A stretch of 6,121 bases of DNA from Marinagarivorans sp. UBA5868 (GTDB lineage: Bacteria; Pseudomonadota; Gammaproteobacteria; Pseudomonadales; Cellvibrionaceae): positions 25,576-31,696 of the forward strand of contig DJFQ01000166.1 of the NCBI GenBank assembly GCA_002432095.1, in the 5' to 3' direction. Under the pieces are notes generated by a model. That model did not search any database. It worked only from the letters and a program-made list of their open reading frames with translations, and was not told the DNA's origin. The translations under genes were made by a program, and so were the position numbers. This document shows positions 1 to 5,270 of this stretch, piece by piece; position 1 is the first letter of the stretch; the number at the start of each line of letters is the position of its first letter.

Positions 1-1063
1 CATTATGACCATGGACTAGAAAATAACCTTTAGAAAGCGCGTTTGACCAGCCAACAAACAAAACTCCCACAATCAGAACCTGAAAATACAGGTTAACACC
101 ATCAAACTCATCGCCTAGAAATAAAGGCCACAATTCGGCACCAAATATATAGGCGCACAATATTGCTGGTAGCACAATAATAAAACTAGCTACGCTTAGC
201 CCCGCAACACCATCCCGCCCCGCTCTAGCCAGGACAGGGTAGGCTGCTTTAACGAGTACATTCTGAAACGTCACTACGACGGTTGAAATTCTGACAGCAA
301 CAGCAAACTGAGCAAATTCCGATGGATGAGAGACACTGCCCAAAAAAATTACTGGAAGGGCATTATAGAAATTAGGCGCCAGATTTCCCAGAAATACATC
401 TCGTCCTCTCGTCAGCAAAGCAGGTAAAGAGGAAAAATCAGGCCCGCAATTGTACCGATAAAAAACTCGCACGGCATAAAACACTCCCAACATAAGCATG
501 GGCCAGCAAAAAATAATGGCAGCTATTATTAAGTCATTTTCATCTCGGACAAACAAGACAATTAACAACATGCTAAGGAATTTCGCAAACAACAATGACT
601 TTAATGGAGCTGCAGTTTCGCCGACTCCCTGAAAGTACCACATCGGCAACAACGAGTAGCCAAGCAAATAGGGTAACCCGGCCAAACAATAAACAAGAAA
701 AAGTTCTTCGTACTTGAACAAAAATATGTAGATCAAGGAGGCCACAGAAAACCCCGTAAATATTAATAATCTTAACCCCTGAACCCCGGAATAAATTTGT
801 CGCCTGGCGGAGCGATTGTCTCTGCTCTCAGCCAAGTCCTTAACCGCTGTAAATTGTATTCCATAATCAATGAAAGTCGGACCAAGAAAAATCACAGTCA
901 TCATTAATAGAAGATTGCCGTAAACATCAGGTCCCAAAGCTCGAGTCAATACAGGCATCGTAAGTATTGGCGCAAGCAATCCCAAGACCTCTATCAACCC
1001 AAACCCAACAAAGTTTAACAAGAACTCTTTATTGCCTGCCCCCCTAAACCGATTTAGATTCAC
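1..1063 (-). CDS. wzx: Wzx-type polysaccharide repeat-unit flippase, 3' end cut by window
   Basis: This is an inner-membrane protein of the oligosaccharide flippase (RfbX/Wzx, MOP superfamily) type. Such proteins move undecaprenyl-linked repeat units from the cytoplasmic to the periplasmic face. The frame is open for 354 codons and runs off the window; family members are usually 400-480 aa, so the C-terminal part is missing. The sequence is strongly hydrophobic with many membrane segments. It has the typical N-terminus (residues 15-49, including LAPILTMPVLTRALG and VYG) and the family motif PMWYFQGVGE at residues 140-149. The start is GTG; an in-frame TAA lies 7-9 nt upstream and no upstream ATG is possible. 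It begins 12 nt after the ATP-grasp stop with only a weak Shine-Dalgarno sequence, so translational coupling is likely. No frameshift was found on reading the whole frame. The family is clear; the transported glycan is unknown. Confidence 0.88.
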   Translation of the reverse strand, partial: MNLNRFRGAGNKEFLLNFVGFGLIEVLGLLAPILTMPVLTRALGPDVYGNLLLMMTVIFLGPTFIDYGIQFTAVKDLAESRDNRSARRQIYSGVQGLRLLIFTGFSVASLIYIFLFKYEELFLVYCLAGLPYLLGYSLLPMWYFQGVGETAAPLKSLLFAKFLSMLLIVLFVRDENDLIIAAIIFCWPMLMLGVFYAVRVFYRYNCGPDFSSLPALLTRGRDVFLGNLAPNFYNALPVIFLGSVSHPSEFAQFAVAVRISTVVVTFQNVLVKAAYPVLARAGRDGVAGLSVASFIIVLPAILCAYIFGAELWPLFLGDEFDGVNLYFQVLIVGVLFVGWSNALSKGYFLVHGHN

Positions 1064-1075
1064 AGTATCTTAGCT

Positions 1076-2035
1076 CTAACCTATTTCGTTCATACGCTGA
1101 CTAAGTATCGGGTCGGTCACTGTGCTTCGATCAAATATTAATAGATCTGACAATTTGCTTTGCCCCTCACCGGCATAAAAACCGCCCATAGGGTATACAG
1201 TCAATTCACCGACGTAGATCCGACCATTCAAATTATATAAGTCAACCCTGAGGTACTTGAAACCCTCAGAAATTCTCTCTGCCACATCAACCAACTCACT
1301 CCAATTGGAAGGTCGACTAAACCTCGTCCCTCGCTCCATAGATGGATAGAGAGATAGATCCGTCACTTCACCGCTCCGCAAAACAATCATCTCCTTCGCC
1401 GCAGTATGCCTATCATATATGTAATGCAACCAAGCGACCCGACCGTTCGCGCAATGAAATTTGTAATCCGGGGGCGCATACTCTCCAATATCCAAGTACT
1501 CCTCAATAAATACCTTTGGCTGAATTAATGGATAACACCACTCACCAGCATCAACACCATATGGTTTACTTAATCGGCTTTGAGCACTTAAGAGCTTCTT
1601 ACTTACTTCGGACTCACTTTCCCCTTTAGAAATAAAAACCCCTCCAGAGTCATGATTTGTCTTAATCACGAAATTTTCCGGAAGCGATTCTCGAGCAGGT
1701 GGCGAATCTCCGACATCCAAGACATATAGAGTTTTGGGCGTAAAGCCCTCTCCAAGACGCGACGAAACAAACTCCTTCATTCGTATTTTGTCACTCAACA
1801 AAATGTGCTGTTCGCTCTGATCAAACAACTTTAGCCACTGTATTTTTTCATTGTAATCGTTGCAATTGTATATATCTGGAAAGCGTCTCAGCTTAATAAA
1901 AAAGCGCACGTGTAACTTAAGATATAATGACCAATGATCTTGCTGTAGCGGCAGCCGTCGACGATCGAACTCCCACTTAAGAGCCACTGGGGCAACCAAG
2001 AGCAAAGACACTAGAGCTTTAACATACTTTCTCAT
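1076..2035 (-). CDS. TupA-like ATP-grasp protein (putative amidoligase of polysaccharide cluster)
   Basis: The protein resembles the TupA-like ATP-grasp family, named after a teichuronopeptide synthesis protein and found in many capsule and O-antigen clusters. ATP-grasp enzymes join a carboxylate to an amine through an acyl phosphate, so attachment of an amino acid to a sugar acid is a reasonable guess, but the substrate is not visible. In 319-aa numbering the family marks are NEKIQWLKLFD (62-72), the nucleotide-binding stretch FVIKTNHDSGG (122-132) with Lys125, FIEEYL (176-181), DYKFHCANG (190-198), and the acidic metal-site region LRVDLY (262-267) with GELTVYP (276-282). The N-terminus (about 5-20) is hydrophobic and may touch the membrane. 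I chose the ATG at 2035, preceded by GGGTGG. An in-frame GTG at 2053 would add six residues but has no ribosome site. It lies 73 nt after wzz and 12 nt before wzx, so it is probably in their operon. Confidence 0.85.
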   Translation of the reverse strand: MRKYVKALVSLLLVAPVALKWEFDRRRLPLQQDHWSLYLKLHVRFFIKLRRFPDIYNCNDYNEKIQWLKLFDQSEQHILLSDKIRMKEFVSSRLGEGFTPKTLYVLDVGDSPPARESLPENFVIKTNHDSGGVFISKGESESEVSKKLLSAQSRLSKPYGVDAGEWCYPLIQPKVFIEEYLDIGEYAPPDYKFHCANGRVAWLHYIYDRHTAAKEMIVLRSGEVTDLSLYPSMERGTRFSRPSNWSELVDVAERISEGFKYLRVDLYNLNGRIYVGELTVYPMGGFYAGEGQSKLSDLLIFDRSTVTDPILSQRMNEIG

Positions 2036-2108
2036 TTGCCACCCAAGCCACACACATTGAAGAAAAAAACAACCGAGAGCTTTTCACTCACAACACGCTG
2101 GAGCATAC

Positions 2109-3107
2109 CTAACGAAGCCTAGTCTGGCTCCATCCAGCCCAAATGAGTACACCTACAGCAGCCAATGCAGCCCCGAAAAATGTAAATAGAAATACGATCA
2201 AAGCCCGCCTCGGCGCTGAGCGCACCTCAGCGACCTTTGGCTGCACTACATCTGTCAGCAGATAGCGGTCGTCGACTTCTGCCAACATTAATGTTTTGGT
2301 TTGCGACTCGATCATACCGTAAAATACTGCTTGCATCCCTGATATGCTCGTCTCGCGTATTTTATTCTCCAAATATTCAATGCTTTTTTTTGCTTTTAAC
2401 ATATCTCGATTTTGAAAGTGTGAATTAACCTCTGCCACTAAAATATCGACCCATTCTTTAGCAAGATTGGGCGAAAAATATTCAACCGAAATATTAACCA
2501 TGCCCGCCTTTACATCATGAGTCACCGTGATCATTTCTGAAAATGCTCTGTAGGTTTCGTAGCTACTCGGCCCGCCAGGGTTACGTTGGGTATATTCTTT
2601 CAACCACTTTTTGCTGACAGGGTCATATATATCATCATCCCAAAGCAGCTCATCAGTTTCTCTATTCCAGCCATTGACTCCTACAATGAACGGTTGCAGC
2701 CTGTGTTTGTTAATCACCTTTTCAAGAAACGGCCAACTCGTCAACAACACCATGGCCTGCTCCACGTCATTACCCTCACCATGACCTAGATTCACACCTG
2801 CAAGACTTGCCAAACCACCCAACTGTCCACTCAGGCCACTACCACCTTGTTTCTGCGTTGGGGCATATATACCCTCACTCTTATACAGACTAGGCAGGCT
2901 TTTGGCGTAAAAAACACCCATCATTGAAAACATGAACGTAAGTCCAATAATCCACCACTTACCTTTTAAGAGTGTCAGAAATAGAACTTTGAGATCGATC
3001 TCGTCAGATCGGCTCATGTCGCCACTTCCAAACCTAGGTTCTTTTTCATTTGAAATGATTTTTAACTGCTGCTCGATACTATCGAGCCTATGATTCATAT
3101 CCGTCAT
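2109..3107 (-). CDS. wzz: Wzz-family polysaccharide co-polymerase (chain-length determinant)
   Basis: This is an inner-membrane protein expected to set the length of the polymer made by Wzy. At 332 aa it has the usual Wzz plan: a short cytoplasmic N-terminus, a first membrane helix at about 51-68 after the DEIDLKVLFLTLLKGKWW segment, a large periplasmic domain, and a second helix at about 302-324 just after VVQPKVAEVRSAPRR. There is no C-terminal tyrosine kinase domain, which separates it from Wzc-type co-polymerases. A glycine-rich stretch (88-110, with LGGLASLAGVNLG) resembles that of O-antigen length regulators in marine gammaproteobacteria. Residues about 236-280 are helical and rich in charged residues, as expected for the long periplasmic helix. 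The ATG at 3107 has TAGG nine nt upstream; the Met at codon 4 is a possible alternative. It is the first gene after a 463-nt non-coding leader and is followed by the ATP-grasp and flippase genes. The preferred chain length cannot be read from sequence. Confidence 0.87.
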   Translation of the reverse strand: MTDMNHRLDSIEQQLKIISNEKEPRFGSGDMSRSDEIDLKVLFLTLLKGKWWIIGLTFMFSMMGVFYAKSLPSLYKSEGIYAPTQKQGGSGLSGQLGGLASLAGVNLGHGEGNDVEQAMVLLTSWPFLEKVINKHRLQPFIVGVNGWNRETDELLWDDDIYDPVSKKWLKEYTQRNPGGPSSYETYRAFSEMITVTHDVKAGMVNISVEYFSPNLAKEWVDILVAEVNSHFQNRDMLKAKKSIEYLENKIRETSISGMQAVFYGMIESQTKTLMLAEVDDRYLLTDVVQPKVAEVRSAPRRALIVFLFTFFGAALAAVGVLIWAGWSQTRLR

Positions 3108-3133
3108 ATCTTAAAACCTATGCCCTTACACTT

Positions 3134-3170
3134 TTAGCGGTTTGACGCAGTATTCAGGCCTACCCGCTAA
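3134..3170 (-). repeat. Inverted repeat in wzz leader, near the start codon
   Basis: TTAGCGG (3134-3140) and CCGCTAA (3164-3170) are perfect 7-nt complementary arms around a 23-nt loop, ending about 27 nt before the wzz start. In the wzz transcript they could form a hairpin next to the ribosome site. The minus strand here reads GCGGGTAGG, which only loosely resembles the RfaH-recruiting ops element GGCGGTAG. The arms are short, so this may be chance. Confidence 0.35.
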
Positions 3171-3215
3171 CAGAATGATTTTGATACCTGCAGGCAGTAG
3201 TCTCCCGCGCATCTA

Positions 3216-3242
3216 GCAGCACGCACTTTAATAAAATGCTGC
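3216..3242 (-). repeat. GC-rich inverted repeat in wzz leader
   Basis: GCAGCA (3216-3221) and TGCTGC (3237-3242) are perfect 6-nt arms separated by 15 nt. On the minus strand this would form a small hairpin with an AT-rich loop. It lies between the other two inverted repeats of the leader and is not followed by a T run, so it does not look like a terminator. It could be a leader RNA stem or a chance match. Confidence 0.3.
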
Positions 3243-3281
3243 GTAAGCCTTAACAGAGAGGGACCTCACATGTTACTGATA

Positions 3282-3299
3282 ATCTAATTTCGTTTAGAT
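3282..3299. repeat. ATCTAA-N6-TTAGAT dyad, possible regulator site
   Basis: Two perfect 6-nt arms, ATCTAA (3282-3287) and TTAGAT (3294-3299), flank a 6-nt spacer. The 18-nt size and symmetry suit a dimeric winged-helix or similar DNA-binding protein. The sequence differs from the palindrome upstream of the MarR gene, so there is no sign that both are bound by the same protein. AT-rich dyads of this size also arise by chance. Confidence 0.3.
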
Positions 3300-3437
3300 A
3301 AAATTGTGCGTTCGGTTTACATTGTCGCGCATCCATTTTCGGGTGTAGCAAAGCGGTATCAATGCACCCCAAAAGGTCATTGAGCTGGTTCGGCGCGGGC
3401 CTCAATTAAGTACCATGAGCATAAGCCATACAGGATC

Positions 3438-3462
3438 AAAAAACTTAGAGTCCGACTCGAAG
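3438..3462 (-). terminator. Weak intrinsic terminator candidate after the MarR gene
   Basis: On the minus strand, CTTCGAG (3462-3456) pairs with CTCTAAG (3450-3444) with one mismatch and a 5-nt loop. A run of six T follows directly (3443-3438). The order stem then T run fits termination of leftward transcripts from the MarR gene, whose stop lies about 110 nt upstream. The stem is short and has only a few GC pairs, so termination may be partial and some read-through into wzz is possible. Confidence 0.38.
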
Positions 3463-3570
3463 ACACTTACGAAATAAAACAAAAAATTTTTTAATCAGGC
3501 GTCATACTTTCTTGCCCTGTCGCACCTGTGTGAGTTTATAAATCTTTTGTTGTGAAATTCTTGGCGCCGA

Positions 3571-3912
3571 CTATTGGCCAGAGGAGCTTTTATCAAGTTC
3601 CAACTTAAGCCGAGCAATTTCAACCTTCAGGGATTCATACTGCGCCTGCTTTTTTTTCAGGAATCTCGCGGTTATTTTTGTCTTCTCATGCAGCCCTGCA
3701 GGTGTAAGCACATAGGCATACCGCATCTTGTTATTCGAACGAACAAAATTACCCGCCTTCACCCATCCAACATTCATCAAGGCCCTTAAGCAATAATTAA
3801 CCTTGCCCAGGCTAACCCCTAACTGATCGGCCAACTCCCGCTGACTAATGCTCGGATTCTCTTCAATAAGCTTGATCAGTTGGTAGTGCGTCTCGTCACT
3901 GTTGTCTGTCAT
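3571..3912 (-). CDS. EPS-associated MarR-family winged-helix regulator
   Basis: This 113-aa DNA-binding protein matches the small MarR-type regulators found beside exopolysaccharide and O-antigen clusters. A helix-turn-helix spans about residues 22-50 (SQRELADQLGVSLGKVNYCL then RALMNVGWVK). The wing lies at about 57-72, ending in the typical YVLTPAGL. A charged helix (about 83-108, RFLKKKQAQYESLKVEIARL) looks like a dimerising coiled coil. It is shorter than classic MarR proteins of 140-160 aa, as is normal for this subgroup, and no ligand-binding residues can be named. It sits alone between a strong terminator upstream and a weak one downstream, so it is probably transcribed from its own promoter. 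A palindrome 31-47 nt before the ATG suggests autoregulation. The ATG at 3912 lacks a visible Shine-Dalgarno sequence, but the protein aligns well from this start. The likely targets are the flanking polysaccharide genes, which is inference from position only. Confidence 0.9.
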   Translation of the reverse strand: MTDNSDETHYQLIKLIEENPSISQRELADQLGVSLGKVNYCLRALMNVGWVKAGNFVRSNNKMRYAYVLTPAGLHEKTKITARFLKKKQAQYESLKVEIARLKLELDKSSSGQ

Positions 3913-3942
3913 AGATACGCATACTGCAAGGAGATCAATTAA

Positions 3943-3959
3943 CGTTCAACGATTGAACG
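3943..3959. promoter_or_regulatory. Palindromic operator candidate for the MarR regulator
   Basis: CGTTCAA-CGA-TTGAACG is a perfect 7-nt inverted repeat with a 3-nt centre, 31-47 nt upstream of the MarR-gene ATG. MarR-family dimers usually bind palindromes of about 16-20 bp overlapping their own promoters, so an autoregulatory operator fits. The minus-strand TTGAAC half could also serve as a -35 element, but the match 17 nt downstream (CAGTAT) is poor. The same palindrome was not seen elsewhere in the window, including before wzz and before the transferase gene. Confidence 0.48.
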
Positions 3960-3963
3960 CTGC

Positions 3964-4002
3964 GCGCCTAAAAAAACGCTCTTTGAGCGTTTTTTTAGGC
4001 GC
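3964..4002. terminator. Perfect bidirectional intrinsic terminator
   Basis: Two exact 18-nt complementary arms (3964-3981 and 3985-4002) flank a 3-nt loop. Each arm contains GCGCCT, a run of seven A or T, and CGCTC or its complement. The inner CGCTC/GAGCG stem is preceded by A7 and followed by T7 on either strand, so it can stop transcription both ways. It begins 2 nt after the TAA of the WecA-like gene and clearly ends that leftward transcript, insulating it from the MarR gene. Confidence 0.87.
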
Positions 4003-4004
4003 TG

Positions 4005-5075
4005 TTATGCGGCCGCAAAGCGCCGCTTATTCCAGCGAATAAATCGCCAAGACCGCTTCATCAAAACCTGATAAAGCCCAACGAATACAATCGCTGCCGC
4101 AAAAGATACGTACTCTGGAAAGCCATAAACACTAGCAGTCACGCCGAACAGCACCAAAATTGCCTGCACCAGCACCAATATATAAAGAGTCTGCCAAGGC
4201 TTAAAGCCAGCGCGGATCAGAATATGGTGGATGTGTGTTCTATCGGGAGCAACAGGGGATTTTCCGCGACGGACACGACGATACATCAGTGTGAACATGT
4301 CGGTCATAGGCAGCAGAACAAACCAGACTGCGACCACAGGATCAAAGGCAGCGACTTGGGATTGGGAACCGTAGATAAGTAGTACACCTAGAGCTAAGCC
4401 CAAAAACATGCTGCCGGCGTCGCCCATAAAGATTTTATTGATCTTTTTTTGCTTGCTGGGTTTGCCCCAAATATTAAAGATCAGGAAGGCGGATACTGCT
4501 CCAACGAAAAGTGTAGCGAGAAGGGTGAGGTCGACTTGCCCGGCGTTGCCGAATAAATAGGCCAAACCTAAGAAAGAAATAAGACCGAATGAACCGATGA
4601 GCCCGTCGATGCCATCCAACATATTGAAGGCGTTAACGACACCAACAAGAGAAAGGATTGCAAGAAAATAGCCGAACCAGCCAACTTGAATATCGCCGAT
4701 ATTAAGGAGGTTGCCAAAATTGGCGAGATAAATATCGAGACCGTAAACAAATATCGATGCAACCAAAATTTGACCGACTAGTCTTAGTCTAGGACTGAGG
4801 TCATAGCGATCATCGACAGCGCCGAGAAACACCATAAAGCCGCCGCCCACCATAAACAAACGTATGAACGTCGGTTGATCCATAAAGACGTACGCGGTTA
4901 AAAAAATACCAGCAAAAACCGCAATACCGCCAATGAGAGGAATAACCCCATCATGCTGTTTTCGCCCACCGGGTTTATCGACAAGTTCGATGAGGTAGGC
5001 CAGAGGCTGAAGTACCTTGACCATACCAAAGGTGATCAAAAACGCCACAAGCAACACTGCAAGTCCTAGTTCCAT
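4005..5075 (-). CDS. wecA: WecA-like undecaprenyl-phosphate sugar-1-phosphate transferase
   Basis: This is a polytopic inner-membrane enzyme of the MraY/WecA family (glycosyltransferase family 4). It transfers a sugar-1-phosphate, classically GlcNAc-1-phosphate from UDP-GlcNAc, to undecaprenyl phosphate and so starts the repeat unit. The 356-aa length is usual. Motifs seen are DKPGGRKQH (33-41), PLIGGIAVF (46-54), the acidic pair in LGAVDDRYD (84-92), NMLDGIDGL (151-159), FMGDAGS (216-222), and the cytoplasmic-loop motif DRTHIHH (278-284) typical of WecA/WbpL rather than MraY. About ten or eleven hydrophobic helices are visible. The ATG at 5075 has a good GGGAG at 5083-5087, 7 nt away, and a strong promoter upstream. 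A terminator follows the stop, so it looks monocistronic unless ManC transcripts read through. WbpL-type enzymes using other N-acetyl sugars share these motifs, so the exact donor sugar is not certain. Confidence 0.92.
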   Translation of the reverse strand: MELGLAVLLVAFLITFGMVKVLQPLAYLIELVDKPGGRKQHDGVIPLIGGIAVFAGIFLTAYVFMDQPTFIRLFMVGGGFMVFLGAVDDRYDLSPRLRLVGQILVASIFVYGLDIYLANFGNLLNIGDIQVGWFGYFLAILSLVGVVNAFNMLDGIDGLIGSFGLISFLGLAYLFGNAGQVDLTLLATLFVGAVSAFLIFNIWGKPSKQKKINKIFMGDAGSMFLGLALGVLLIYGSQSQVAAFDPVVAVWFVLLPMTDMFTLMYRRVRRGKSPVAPDRTHIHHILIRAGFKPWQTLYILVLVQAILVLFGVTASVYGFPEYVSFAAAIVFVGLYQVLMKRSWRFIRWNKRRFAAA

Positions 5076-5117
5076 GCATTTGCTCCCAAGCTAAAAGCCC
5101 CCAATTAAGTGCGATGG

Positions 5118-5146
5118 ATTATACGCGCGTTGATAGTAAATGTTTA
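5118..5146 (-). promoter_or_regulatory. Sigma70-type promoter of the WecA-like gene
   Basis: On the minus strand a perfect -10 TATAAT (5123-5118) lies 17 nt downstream of TAAACA (5146-5141), which matches the -35 consensus TTGACA at four of six positions. Transcription would begin near 5111, giving a leader of about 36 nt that contains the GGGAG ribosome site. The rest of the 195-nt gap back to the ManC stop holds no gene and no convincing terminator. Confidence 0.72.
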
Positions 5147-5270
5147 TTCATCTCATAAATTTTGGCATGACGATAACCAAAACAGATAAAGCGCCAAACA
5201 ACTTTCGCGCCAAGCTCATGCGTCGTTTGTACTAAACCGCACAGAAATAATTTTCCTTTTTTTCGCGCGA

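Larger units (their letters stand above)
3108..3570. other. 463-nt non-coding region between the MarR gene and wzz
   Basis: No convincing gene lies here on either strand. The longest open frame I followed by eye, an ATG-initiated minus-strand frame at 3380-3294, has 28 codons and no recognisable sequence. The half near the MarR gene holds an A6T6 run (3481-3492) and a weak terminator-like hairpin. The half near wzz holds several short inverted repeats, listed separately. No clear sigma70 promoter was found for the wzz operon, although one is expected if the terminator upstream works. The length and repeats suggest a regulated or structured 5' leader, which is common ahead of polysaccharide operons, but no known RNA motif or exact ops (GGCGGTAG) element is present. 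Confidence 0.6.

Noticed and set aside
2054..2108. T7 run (minus strand 2069-2063) between wzz and the ATP-grasp gene as a terminator
   Set aside because: No stable stem precedes the T run, and the short spacing fits an operon.
2237..2789. Plus-strand open frames of 63 and 67 codons inside wzz
   Set aside because: They are antisense to a clear Wzz coding region, have no recognisable family and no ribosome site, so they are shadows.
3325..3351. TTGCTA / GACAAT as a promoter for wzz on the minus strand
   Set aside because: The spacing is 19 nt and both boxes match only four of six positions, so it is not better than chance.
3294..3380. 28-codon minus-strand open frame in the wzz leader
   Set aside because: It is short, has no clear ribosome site and its translation is not recognisable.
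3496..3528. CAGGTG/CGCCTG stem before the A6T6 run as a terminator of the MarR gene
   Set aside because: The loop is 21 nt and nine A/T-rich bases separate the stem from the T run, which makes the hairpin at 3438-3462 the better candidate.
3928..3933. AAGGAG on the plus strand upstream of the MarR gene, as a sign of a rightward gene
   Set aside because: No plus-strand start codon or open frame follows it before the terminator.
4568..4762. Minus-strand 64-codon open frame
   Set aside because: It lies in another frame inside the WecA-like gene, and its hydrophobic make-up comes from the overlapping membrane protein.
5160..5182. TTTTGG/CCAAAA inverted repeat after the ManC gene as a terminator
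   Set aside because: The stem is six pairs, mostly AT, with an 11-nt loop and only three T following, so it is too weak to call.
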